In this document: in pieces, positions 34,996 through 47,036 of the stretch
How the letters are laid out: each line of letters starts with the position of its first letter
How positions within the stretch are numbered: position 1 is the first letter of the stretch
Source of the DNA: Pterobdella sp. o SKG-2022
Lineage: Eukaryota > Annelida > Clitellata > Hirudinida > Piscicolidae
Direction of reading: 5' to 3'
DNA length: 64,000 nucleotides
Assembly (NCBI GenBank): GCA_964035795.1
Contig: OZ038321.1
Span: 21,454,283 to 21,518,282 of the forward strand
Notes under the pieces: model-generated
The model's input: only the letters and a program-made list of their open reading frames with translations
Told to the model about the DNA's origin: nothing
The model's database searches: none
Translations under genes and position numbers: made by a program

Positions 34996-37900
34996 ATGAT
35001 GACCGTTCTAAATATAGCGCGTACAACGTTTTCGCGTGTACCTCGGGTGTTTGCCGTCGGTGGCGTCTTTGGTTGTGATTTGCATACAAAACAGCTTTTA
35101 AGACCTTCAATTAATCCGGTTTTTTCAAAATCTCATAAAACAATGTCGTATTCAATTATTGAAAGAGGAAAACTCAACACACTCAGCTATCTTCTGTACT
35201 TTGGTATTAATCTTGTTAATTATACAATACCGTTAATTTTTGAATAATTCATAAACCAATTTACACTTACATCTCTTTTTCAAGTTTCTCCGAAGGGGAA
35301 TATAATTTCACCGTTCCATGACATTCCTTTGCATGCCGATAAGTCCAATAATGTTTTTAATATGGTTGTGGAGGTTCCCCGGTGGACCAATGCCAAAATG
35401 GAGGTATGAATTTTGTTTATTTCTTCCATATAACAATATCATTTCTCACTTGCATCATTGTACGTCTTGCATGTTTGCACTTAATTAAAAATTAATGAGT
35501 CTTCTTATATTATTCTTCTCAAAATATATTTATAAATTTGAGTAACTCAATTTTTCGTAAATTTCAACAATACCATAATTTCTTTTAGATTATAAGAAAT
35601 GTTTACTTTGAATAAAAATAAATTTCATTAATAATCATTCAAATTATCAATGATATTCCACAACAGATAAGCAAAGAGAACAAGTTAAACCCCATAAAAC
35701 AGGACACAAAGAAGGGAAAGTTAAGATATGTTAACAACTGTTTTCCCCACCATGGATATATCTGGAACTATGGAGCTCTGCCTCAGGTTTTTTCATCTTT
35801 CATCATTAACAATAAATCATGGGTATTTGATTTCATTCAGATTAGGGAAACGATTTATTTAGGAAAATAAAGTTTTGAATCTTTTGAATTCATTTTTATC
35901 TAGTGGTTTGAAAATGTTTGGATTAATTTAGAATTATAAAATTTATATATTATTTTATTATAAGTAGAGTTGTATATTTAAACTTTTGAGCATGCAATTT
36001 TCTAAAAAATATAATATTTAATTCACCCCTAGGAAGGTCTAAGAGACAATTCAATTTCCCATAATTTAGTGAAATGCTATTTGAGTCAGACATTTTGACA
36101 TAAAATAAGATTTCAATATATTTATTTCGAACTAATTTTATTCAAATAATACTTTCAAAAATACATTTCATTTAAAATTTTTTTTTGTGAAAACATTGAA
36201 GAATTGATATTATAGATAATCAATAGTCTTTTTTTTGCTTTGAAAATTGATTGTCACTGTTATTCAATTCTTTTTCGATTCAAACTTCTTTTGTTATATA
36301 AATTTTCAAATATGTCATCATTGTTCATTGTTTTCATAGACAATATATAAAAACATAAATATCCCATTATATAATAAAAATTTAAAGAATGATTAATTAT
36401 AATCTTGATCACAGACATGGGAGAACCCGACCCAGGTGGACCACCACACAGGTCAGAAAGGGGACAATGATCCCATTGACATCTGTGAGATCGGTTACAA
36501 GGTGGGTTTTTTTTCTTTGCTCATCTTGCTCAGTATTTATAATGCATTTCATATATTGTTTGATCTTTTATTTTATTCATTTTTGATAGCATTGGTTATT
36601 TTAATATTATTTCTTCATTATATGTCGTCAGTATATTCATCTATATCTTTATTTTTTTATATTCTGTTACAATTACAGTCTTTGAGTATGTTAGGGACAT
36701 CCATTTTCATTTGTCATGAATGATGTCACTTATCTTCTTGTTCAGATTAGAGCTTGTATAATTTTCAGCATATCACAATAAAGCTAGAAAGTTTATAATA
36801 GTGTTAGTTAATAATGTTTCAAGACTACCCTGCTATAATCAATATTTTTCTTTGCTATGATATTGTTAGCATTATTCAATTTTAATATGTCTAATTTTTC
36901 ATTGATTCTTTTAAACACAGTTTGTAGATCCAAAAGTTTTTTTTTGAGGATTGTTACACATAACTTGTTTAACTCAAGAAATTTTATTTTCCAAATACTT
37001 CATATGAAGCCTTTGCTTCCTGGATGGCCACTGTTGGCAATTTTGTATCCAGTGATGAGATACAAGGTTGCAGGCTTCTTGGAAGAGTACCAGGCCCTAC
37101 TAATGCTATTTGGCATACTAATTTTGAAAATATTTTCAACTTTCACCTAAATCTCTATGATTTTCATACTTTTCTTTTATCTGCTGTCATATCCTGACAC
37201 GCATCTGCCTAAGGTTGAACGTTATTTTCTCACTAAGACTGTGTCTGGTTGTATGCTTTTTATTATATGATGTGTGAAAATTTTGTAACCACACAAAATC
37301 TTTATCATTGCTAATACAAGTAGCAACTAGTTATATTTTTTGTGACACAAATGTATTGCCATGACACTTTATTGTGCCTTGCTGTGTGCTTTCCAAAATA
37401 TTCACTTGCATTTCAAAACGAGGTTTTCTACCTTTTTATACACATGTGCAAATTGTGCACAAAGGCTTTTGGTCTTTTTTATACGTTTATTTTTTTTTCA
37501 AATATTATATTAATACATATCAGTTACAGATTTTTTCAACAGTTGCATATAATTACTTTTCTTAATTGGTTAATCGTTTTCTAATTACCACTTGTGAAGT
37601 CGATTTCTGTCTGAGGTTCATTAAATTTTTACTTATTATAATGGATGGCGTGTGGTCTTTCAGATAATTAATCTTCTTTTTGGAACTAATTAGTTCAATC
37701 GTTTCGTTGTAAAGTATTTTTCTCTTCATGTGTATTTAATTATTATAAACATTAAAAAAAAATTTTCATTCATAAATGCAGTATACCTGGCTACCATCAT
37801 TATAATGGAATGAAACCGGATTTAAAATATATCGATTTGTCTTTTATGTTCGAGTTTTAAAATGATTAATTCTCAAAATAAATAATATAAATTTTAAATT

Positions 37901-40900
37901 TAATGCTTTCTATAATCAGTTCTAATTTGAGATGAAGGTGTCAATCAATGAAATACCTGCGTCTTAATAACATCATTGATTTATAAGAGAAGTCGTCGCA
38001 TAATAATACCTTTTACGCTTTCAATTATTTCTTGCACTGAAAGTAAGAGGACTATTACTTTAGTTTATGTTTTCTTTTTTCTTAAGAAGTTATCAGTATG
38101 ATCTGCATTGAAGTTTTTTTCAAATTACCGCAATCATCCTAATAAGCTATATATTATAAAGTTTTATTCATAAGAACATGTGGACAGAATGAAATAACTT
38201 AGGGTTACAAAGTAATATTTGAAAAACCTCATTCAACTTATATAAAATCTATTATCTTTTATAAAAACTCATTATCTAAACAGCATAAAGCTTTTCATAA
38301 GGTGAACTTAAAATATATGGTGAAAAATACCTAGGAAAAGAAAAGTTAAGAAAAGCTTCATGTTATTGATAAACGAAATTGATTTCTTTAGGCTAATTTA
38401 CTTTTTGAGTCTTTTACCTCCCAAAAAAGTGTTGTTGCACATAAATGGTTCACGCCATAGTTCATTTCAATTAGATGGTCCACAATCACATATACTTCAC
38501 AAGCATAATTGATGACTTCAAGGTATTCATACGGCCTACAGGTGCACAAGAGAGGTGATGTGGTGCAAGTCAAAGTTCTGGGAGTTATGGCCCTCATTGA
38601 TGAAGGTCTGCGCCATTTGATTGTATAAGCAGTTTTTGATATCATACATCGTTAGGTAAGCATCATTCTTTCATTTTGTTATCATCATAATAAATCTCAC
38701 TTTAGACATTAAAAAACATTTTTTACACTCAATTATATTTTTTCACTTTTCATAATCGAAATATATTGGCGTGTTGCACCAATGGGTTTTTAATTAGTGA
38801 TAAATCAATAAGTGGTTTCCTATTTTTTCAATGTTTTTAGGTTTTTTATGTTGTTTTGTTATTACACCTGTATAGGTGAAACCGATTGGAAAGTGCTTGG
38901 CATTGATGTTAACGATCCTCTGGCCTGCAAGCTCAATGGTTTGTAGCATTATGTTTCATTTTGATGCATCATTAATCATAATGAGTGTATATGGATAGCA
39001 TCATATATTAGCCATATCAGTTTATACTGCTGTACAATTTCCATTAACTAAGGTTGACAGCAGTTGGCTTAGGTCTTTGATACTGAATATGTCGGAAATT
39101 CAAAGAATAAGCAATTTTATTAGAAACGACTTTTTATGAACCGCCAGTCAAAATAACTACTATTTCGCATTCAAGATTTGCCGTTTGCACTCTTCCACAG
39201 TTTGCTTTGCCGTTGTCAACTAGCATTATCGGCCAGGCCAAACGACAACGTTGCAAGAATATCAGTCTATCGATATCTGCTAGTGAAATCTACTGTTATC
39301 CAGTTTATAACAAAAAGACAGCTTCTGACATGACGGCTAAATTATATAAAGCTTAATGTTGATGCACAGAAAAAAACTTATTAAATGTCTTAGTTTTTAG
39401 ACATCTTAATTTACTTCAATAAAATTCACAAATTTTTCACGTCGGTTTATGCTGACTGTAGAAAGTGTGTTAGCCGACTGTTGTATACCCCAGCTACTGG
39501 GACACCTACAGCAGTATGATCTTATATTGATATTGTTATTATTTTTTATTTATGGAAGAATTTCAGTGCACTTTTTGATAAAAAAAGCTATAATTTTCGA
39601 TAAGTTTAGTTTTATCATAAAATTGTTTCTCTAACTTTTTATGATAAAACTAAGCTTATCGAAAATTATAGCTTTTTTTATCAAAAAGTGCACTGAAAAT
39701 CTTCCATAAATCGACGTAAAAATATTGTTGAATGTCTTACAATCTGTTTTGCAGAATAAATTTTCAAAAAATAATTAAATAAAAAAGACTATTGTATTAG
39801 TTATATATTTATATATCTCTGCGTAACAGCATAATATAAATGTTCATTTATTTTTGGTCTCATTTCTGAGCACTGAGTTATTTCAAAATATTATTGTAAT
39901 AGCAGTCTATGGATTCATACAATCAAATCCTTCTCACTACCTCATCGTCCAGGCTTAATTAATCAAGTTGATAACTATTAACTGATATTCATCATGTTGT
40001 TTGGGACCATCATTTTCACCCATCACCTAAACCTAGTTTTGCCCAATAGAGTTTATGATTATAATGTTCACCCTCAAGATGTTAGTGATATAGAGAAGGA
40101 AATGCCTGGGTTTTTGAAGGTAAATGTATTAATATCATTAGCAAAAAATATATTGAAGGGAATACAATCAGCATTATAGTCTGGGGGTCTATCTAATAAC
40201 ATTTTAGCTTGTCATGTATTTGATTAAAACTTCTCAATAAGCTTTTTCATTTATTATTAAATTTTTATCGTTTTAATAATAATAATGATAATAATAATAT
40301 TATTAATGCTATTATTATAAAGGCGACCCATGAATGGTTCAAGATCTACAAAATGCCCACAGGAAAACCTGCCAATCAATTTGCTTTCAATGGAGAAGCT
40401 AAAAATAGGGTATTTAATATAATTTTCAAACATTCAAGTTTAAAATTCTTTCTGAATCTAAGTCTGAGCAAAATATTCGCCATAAAAGCACTTTATAAAA
40501 GAAGTTTATTAAATTTCACGAAGCTTTTCACTAGCCAAACTCACCAAGTGTGTTTAAAGAATTTTTGTATGCTGCTGTCGCTTTAGGAGGAACTTCGTAA
40601 AACAAAATAAACTTTGCAGTGTTTTCATGTTGAATATCATCTAAATAATAGTATAAAAGCTTTTAATTCTTTGTTACTTTAGTACTATAACGATTATTGT
40701 AAAAATAAAACCCAAAGTAAAACATATATTTTTTTTCAAAATGATTAAAAGCATTTAATATCATTGAATACATTGTTGATTGTGTACCTACAGGACTTTG
40801 CATTGAAAGTGATTGAAGAGACCCATGAAGAGTGGAAGAAGATGCTGCATGGACAGGGAGCTAAGGGTATTGAGTGGTCGGTACATGTTTCATCACCATG

Positions 40901-41481
40901 CTATTTGCCATCAATTTTTAATGCATGATTTGTTCTTTAAATAATTACTGTTTTTAAAATTATTTGGTACTGCTGAAGGTATCTTTAAATTGTAGTGAAT
41001 GACATTACACGCAGTACTAACACTTCTATGGCTGACACCAAGTTCAAAGTTGATCAGTCAGTGGCCAAATCTACTGTTGAAGCAGTGAGTTATTCAAATA
41101 ATATTTATTATGTGATTTTTCCATGACGACTTTCACCATGTTCGATGCATGGTAGTGAATGCGTTAAAGGTGTCATGGAGATTATAATAATGACGACCTG
41201 TTTGCAGGCTGCAGCCAGTGGTCCAGCAGACCCCATTCCCAATGAAGGTTTGTGTCATGCTCATTAAGCATTTCATTCATATTTGTTTGGTTCAATTTTT
41301 TCAATAAGTTTTACATTTTGTAAGCGTAAGACATAATGAGAATTTAGTTTAATAAGGATTTTTCATAAAAAATTTTTTTTTTAAACTTTCCGAGAAGTCT
41401 TACGTAATGGGTGTGAAAATTAATAATGCTTATATTACGCAATGCATCGCAGTCGACAAGTGGGATTATGTGAGGTTGTGA
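34996..41481 (+). CDS. PPA2: Family I inorganic pyrophosphatase, twelve exons, 348 aa
   Basis: Hydrolyses pyrophosphate to two phosphates using Mg2+. Exons: 34996-35203, 35285-35403, 35667-35786, 36415-36501, 38542-38605, 38876-38938, 40052-40119, 40323-40409, 40794-40866, 40996-41084, 41208-41247, 41453-41481; all phases agree and give 349 codons including TGA. The signature is [12 protein letters not shown] (165-176, metal-binding Asp166, Asp168, Asp171). Other active-site blocks: [71 protein letters not shown] and [12 protein letters not shown]. The C-terminus VDKWDYVRL parallels the VDKWF ending of animal enzymes. About 49 residues rich in Arg, Ser and Val precede MSYSIIERG, resembling a mitochondrial presequence; initiation at that second Met would give a cytosolic-length protein, hence PPA1 is equally arguable. 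Confidence 0.93.
39023..39523. repeat. Possible degenerate inverted-repeat element
   Basis: The left end (TTTATACTGCTGTA, then GACAGCAGTTGGCTTA) resembles the reverse complement of the right end (AGCCGACTGTTGT ... TACAGCAGTATGA, about 39473-39523), with the same order and spacing of blocks. It could be an old non-autonomous DNA transposon of about 500 bp in a pyrophosphatase intron. No target-site duplication was identified. Confidence 0.3.
39548..39711. repeat. Near-perfect palindrome: two 75-bp arms around a 14-nt loop
   Basis: 39548-39622 is the reverse complement of 39637-39711 with two mismatches; the loop is TTGTTTCTCTAACT. It lies inside the pyrophosphatase intron between exons 38876-38938 and 40052-40119. 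A transcript would fold into a long hairpin, and the DNA could form a cruciform. It carries no coding similarity. Confidence 0.95.
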
Positions 41482-43969
41482 GTGCTCGCGAAGTATGGTG
41501 ATCATCAGTCTTTCCTTTTAGTGCTTTTAAATTGTCGCCTGACTTCATATTTTAGCCAGTGTCTACGTTGTTATTGTGTATTTAAAAATTTAAGTTTCGT
41601 TTTATGTGAAAATATTAGCTTATCGATAGGTTATCTTAATAAATTTGTTAGAGAATCAGATAATTTCGTTATAATATTAACCGATTTTAAAATATACACC
41701 TTAGTCTATGTTCAAATTTAACTTGAATTATTGCATTCATAGTTACTTTGATCTTAGCCCGTTTAGTGGCTTGTGATTTTATCGTAGATGTTCGTGTTGT
41801 TTATCACGTTATTTTATCGATATCAACGTTACTAATTTAGTTTGTAGAGTAGTTTTATAAGTATCACACTGTTTAATTTGAAATTAAGGTTTGTTTTGTT
41901 AGGTATTTTGAAGTATAGTTTTGGATGTTAGTTTTAGTTGTCTCAATTGTAGTACAGAGCTCTCCATTGTCTTGTAGTCTTTTGTGGCAATTTCACCAAT
42001 AAAGGTCGAATAACTTCATTGCTTCGAAAGATTAAAACATAATAATTTCATTTGATGATTATTAGTTGATTAATTTTGATAACTTCTTAATTAGGTATTG
42101 GCGTACGGTGATGACACGAAAAGCAGCAAAATTGTTCCAAGTAATTTTGATGTAGCCTAGTTTGGTAGAATAACCACAGCTATGGTTCTCTAGTTTAAGA
42201 GTCCAAAAACATGTTTTATGCAACGGTTTTATTTTTTTCACCCTCCTGATGTCAATGAAAAACCTTTTGAGTGGGATAATCTATTGACATACTATGCATC
42301 TTTGGTGCTTCTTTATGATTCTGGTAGCCATGTTTCTAATATCAAATAAAAAAATCACTTAATCAAAACTGCGTATAGAGAGTTGACCGTATTACTATAT
42401 TGTTCGTCATTGAAATTTTTTTATTTCTTTGCTTCAGAGGCATTCTTTATAAGTCTATTCTATATTTTCCTCCAAAATTAAGTCCTTGACTCAATATATT
42501 GAAAAAATAAGCTACGCTTAAATTCTCTTCCACTGGAGTTGGAATACTAATGACATGGCTCAAAGTCTTTCTTTCTTGACTTTCATCTCAAGAGTAGACT
42601 CAGCGATACTGATAAATGCCTTTCGAAGTGGGAATATCTATTTGGGTTATTTTCATAGTTCGTGCAAACAGATCTTAAACAAATAAAAAGTAAAGGTGCA
42701 AAAGTACCCACGTCTAACACTTGTCTTTTTAGTGAAACATTACTATTTGATTCAGACTATTATATGTATCTTTTTAGGATAAAGATTTTATAAAAGCACT
42801 ATAATTGAGGCAAGATGGTATATGTACTAAATTCAACTTTATGAGATTATTATCTATTTTTTGTGGGTAATTTTCCATTAGTTATGGAATCGTGTGCTAA
42901 ACTTGAGCATGCCTTTAAGGAGTGACCGCGCATCTATGTATGTGAGCGTTGACTATTCTGCGTGCGTTAAAATTTTGGTTAATTCGTATTATAGTTCTTA
43001 TCATTAGCTTTAGTTGTTCTGATTAATAAAGTGTTCCTATCTTGTTAATACTGTTTGTACAGTAAAGAACCCACTCAAAATAGCGAAAATACATCACCAT
43101 TTTATTTTAACACTTCAAATTTTCTTCTTTAAAAGTCGTTTCTTCAATAATATATATTTGCTTATTTTCTAGTCAGTCAATTTTTTTTTACTTGATATAA
43201 TAGATAATTTCCTCGCTATTTTTTTTGTTGTTTTGTGAAAAAACATCAAAACTTAACTATCTTAAATCTAAATTATGTATACATATATAATATATATTGT
43301 ACTTGATGCTTTTGACTGACTTCAAAACATCTACACTGTCATTCAATAGACCAAAAAATCGAGTTAATAAAAACTCATGTAACAATATGCGACATAATAA
43401 TGAAAGTTAGAATTTATGACAGTAAGTGAATGGCTTATTTGAGACCTGCTTTTGTGTAGAAATGCATGGCTTTTTTCAGAGTAATTTGAGAATTGGATCT
43501 TTTGTGAAAATGTCAGTTCTAAATTTTTGAAAAAAAAAAGAAAACTTTTCGAAAAAAATTATAGATAAATTAGGAATAGGTTCAATTTTAATGGGACTTT
43601 TGAAGTTTTCAGAATCTTTATTTATAGCTTTTATCTAGGCTTTACAATGATTATCTTTAATCCTTGCCGTGGTTTCAAGGCTCAACAGCGTTATCAGTAT
43701 TCTAATCATTGTAACAATAATAAATCAAAGTTAATTTTAGTTCTAAAAAGTTTGAATCCATTTTATACGTTGAAAAAAAATTACTTTGAAGCAATTTCCG
43801 GTTACCCATTTAAATAATGAAAACACAAATTTGAGAAATATTTCACTTCTCATAATGGTGTCAAATGAAGTTGTCATGCAAAAGCCTGCAGGATTTATTG
43901 TCATTGTTTGTTCTAGAGATTGCTAATTGAGTAATTCAGAAGGCTCCAGGCATTTATAGTAGTGTGTGT
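41482..43969. other. Pyrophosphatase 3' untranslated region and AT-rich intergenic sequence
   Basis: An AATAAA in CACCAATAAAGGTCG at about 41998 is a good candidate polyadenylation signal for the upstream gene. No other gene is evident. The interval 42880-43070, somewhat GC-richer and with ATTAATAAAGTGTTCC, has the look of a solo LTR end or another 3' untranslated region, but I found no partner sequence. Confidence 0.4.
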
Positions 43970-43982
43970 ATGTACGACTGGA
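43970..43982. repeat. 13-bp target-site duplication, left copy
   Basis: ATGTACGACTGGA, identical to 45291-45303, immediately 5' of the LINE fragment. Confidence 0.88.
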
Positions 43983-45290
43983 ATATTACAAGCTCTACAC
44001 AATGGTACACAAGGTGTGGTTCGATGCGAAGGCCAATTGCCAGATGCATTCACAATTGAGTCTGGTGTTAAACAGGGCGATGTTCTTGCTCCGTTACTGT
44101 TCAATTTATATCTTGACGCTGTAACAGACATCGCACTGAATAAAGCTGCCAATCTAGGAGTGAATATAGAGTTCAACACAACAGCTCTTTTGTTGAACAA
44201 CAGCAGATGCAAGTTCGGCCAAAAAACTGTGGTTCAATGCCTAATGTATGCTGATGACATGCTTCTGGTTAGCAACAATCAAAATAACCTACGATGTCTT
44301 TTGAAAATTCTCACTGAAGAGCTTAACAGATTTGGCATGAAAAAAAATACAATGTCAATTCTACCAGAATTAGCATCATCAATGACTGAAATCAATGAAG
44401 AAATTGAAGAGGTGAATCAATTTCAATACTTCGGCAGTGTTTTGACAAGTAATGGCAGTCTGGACGCAGAAATCGACGCACGGTTGAGTAAGGCTGCAAG
44501 GGCTTTTGGTAGCCTAAGTAGGCTGGTATGGTATCAACCTAAAATACAGAAAGATACAAAAATGAGGTTGGTTAAAAGTTTGATTCTTCCGGTTCTACTT
44601 TATGGCAGTGAATCATGGGCACCTCATAGTCATCGCATCCAACGTTTACAAAAATTTGTAACCAGGTGTACACGGATCATATTCAGAATTTCTTTGTGGC
44701 AGAAACTTAGAAACACTGAAATTCGAAAGATGGCGAAAATTGAACGTGTGGAAATAATGCTGCAACAAAGACGCTTGAGATGGCTGGGCCACTTAGAGAG
44801 AATGTCTAATTCACGATTACCAAAACAACTGCTGGTATCAAGAATTTCGGGTGGTAAACGATCACAAGGAGGTCAGGTGCAAAGATGGCATGATATCGTG
44901 AACTCTGACTTGAAACACCTCAACCTACTATCTTCTTGGAGAACAATGGCAATCAACAGACAAAAATGGCGCAATGAAATAAATAGCACACTGGTGAACT
45001 TGAACCATCTCAAAGAACAAGATGAGAATTTCAAAAAAGACTGTAAAAAAGAGAATAACGTTAACAATAATTTGAAATTTTCTCATCACGGATGCAATGA
45101 GGTTACTCTCACCAAGGCTGGTTTAGCCAATCATATTCGACAAAGACACTCAAATCTACAAACAGTGAAATGTCAATTTTAAGCCTCAAGGAATCCACAA
45201 CTACTAAAAGAAATGTTGCAAAAAACTTTTTTGATTTTTTTTCCTTTACTGCACCTTCCTATTGGTGGAAAAATGCAGAAGAAGAAGAAG
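43983..45290 (+). mobile_element. 5'-truncated RTE-like LINE insertion with (GAA)n tail
   Basis: A 1,308-bp copy bounded by a perfect 13-bp target-site duplication and ending in AGAAGAAGAAG. The remaining open frame (element part about 43983-45182, roughly 399 codons, uninterrupted) starts inside the reverse transcriptase: LQALHNGTQGVVRC, SGVKQGDVLAPLLFNLYLDA, the catalytic MYADDMLLV, then YFGSVLTSNGSLDAEI, LPVLLYGSESW and RLRWLGHLERM. It ends with a C2H2-like finger (C-x5-TKAGLANHIRQRH). The in-frame ATG at 43962 lies in flanking DNA and is not part of the element. The clade is assigned by these motifs as RTE-like. Endonuclease and N-terminal RT are missing, so it is dead, yet the frame is unbroken, so it is young. 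Confidence 0.88.
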
Positions 45291-45303
45291 ATGTACGACT
45301 GGA
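45291..45303. repeat. 13-bp target-site duplication, right copy
   Basis: Identical to 43970-43982 and abutting the (GAA)n tail. Confidence 0.88.
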
Positions 45304-47036
45304 TGACTCAAGCTAACGGATCAATACTTCGCTGCTGTCGTTCACCTTGCAACAATGGAATCTTCCCATTACATTCTTTCCCGTATGTTACGGTTTAAGG
45401 TATAAAAAAGATTAAAATATAAAAAATGCTAATAACAACGTTGAGTGCCTTATTAACGTTCATCACAACAATTATATGCACACAATTTTGAATATTTCAC
45501 ATAAATTAGCGTTAATGTTGCTATTATATGAGATATCATGTATTCTTATAATATGTAATACCAAGTTATTTTATCAAAAATAATATTAATTGTTTTTTTT
45601 TGAAATTCTTTTAAAAAGAAATTTTCATACGAATCACTATAATTTAACGGTTTTTACAAAATATTCATTTTTCAAAATTTTAAATAAAAAATTTTTTTTA
45701 AATTTTACTGCAAACGTTTTATAGAAATTATAGGTTTTTACGTATTAAAATCTCATAAATGAAAGTTTAATTGAAGTAAAAATTAGTTTTTAAAAGACAT
45801 GAAGATGTCTGAAAACTTGAATTTTAAGAAAAATTATAAATATGTCCAAACTAAATTTTTTGTAACAATCACTGGAATGAGTCACTCAGTTTTAGCTTCT
45901 GATCGTTCACAACTTTATTCCTTTTGAATTTATTCATAATGCTTCTATAAAAAACATCTCGTTATATCAACTTCAATTCAGTACTGATATGCAATTCCAA
46001 GTTATTGAAGGTTCATTTCCATTAAGAAATTATGAAAAAAAATTTTCAAGTAGTGAAAGTTCAAAATATCAAATACATGTTTGTTAATTTCTTAAAAACA
46101 CAATGAAGTGTTTTTTATTTTATACTCTTACATTATTTCATTCTTTTGGCAAAATTCTTGCCTTTTTACACCTTGCAAACTCAAAAAATTTGGAATGTTT
46201 CAAATCTATGATTAAATTATGATCTTGAATGATGATATCATGTTTATATCGAAAAGCTTCGTTAATGAGGAACTCTCAATATTAATTTTTTCCCTTTATC
46301 CTTATATAGTTTTTAGAATCGCTTCATTACAATTTGCAGGTTCATTATTTTGTCCAACATATCAAAATTTTTATTTCAAATTTTCGTTGATTTTTTTTCA
46401 AACATCATCCAGTTTAACTAATTGGTTTTCCGGGTAATTTTTTCTATATATTAAAACTTGCTTACTTCAAAAGCATACTAGTCAATTAAAAGATGTTTCA
46501 AAACTTACTGCTGGAAAAGCTTAAAAAAGCCATAAATAATTTCGTTTTGGCATTCGTTACTAATCAACTAAAGTAAAATTAAAGAAAAGTTAAAAGCATT
46601 TTTCCTGTGTACCGTTTCAGTATAATATAAACGTATATAAGGCACCATCATTCCACGAGAAGCCTATATATACAGTAAGAAATATGCAAGAGAACATGAA
46701 AACACTGCATACATTCCGTTCAAAACAAAATGTTTGATGCTACTATTGGAGTTCATTTAAGTTTGAAATAAGGAAATGTTAAAGTATGCGTTAGATTAAA
46801 TAGCGATTATGTGTTTGAAATGAATTTATAGTCAAAAACTGTTACTTGATCATTTACTTAGGTTGGTTTGAAATTCTAAAATTTTTTTCATTAGTTCAAG
46901 AGTAAAATGAATTTTCGTTTGAGCTTTCAGAATTTGTAGAAAAGTGTTCAAGTTTTCTTAAACCTCATGTGAAGATCTCTGGTGTAAATACATCTGTAGG
47001 TTATTACATGTTAAAATTTTAGGCAAATAATTAAAA
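45304..47036. other. AT-rich intergenic sequence, nothing recognised
   Basis: Short frames only, for example 46219-46437, with no similarity. The right end should include the promoter and 5' untranslated region of the gene starting at 47037. Confidence 0.4.

Noticed and set aside
36857..37150. A 97-codon frame with hydrophobic segments, and a less AT-rich patch around 37000-37110
   Set aside because: It lies inside a pyrophosphatase intron. No family is recognised on either strand and no splice context supports it.
42880..43070. A solo LTR
   Set aside because: No matching second copy, target duplication or clear terminal dinucleotides could be shown within the window.
43962..43982. ATG at 43962 as the true start of the LINE protein
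   Set aside because: It lies before the target-site duplication boundary, in host flanking DNA.
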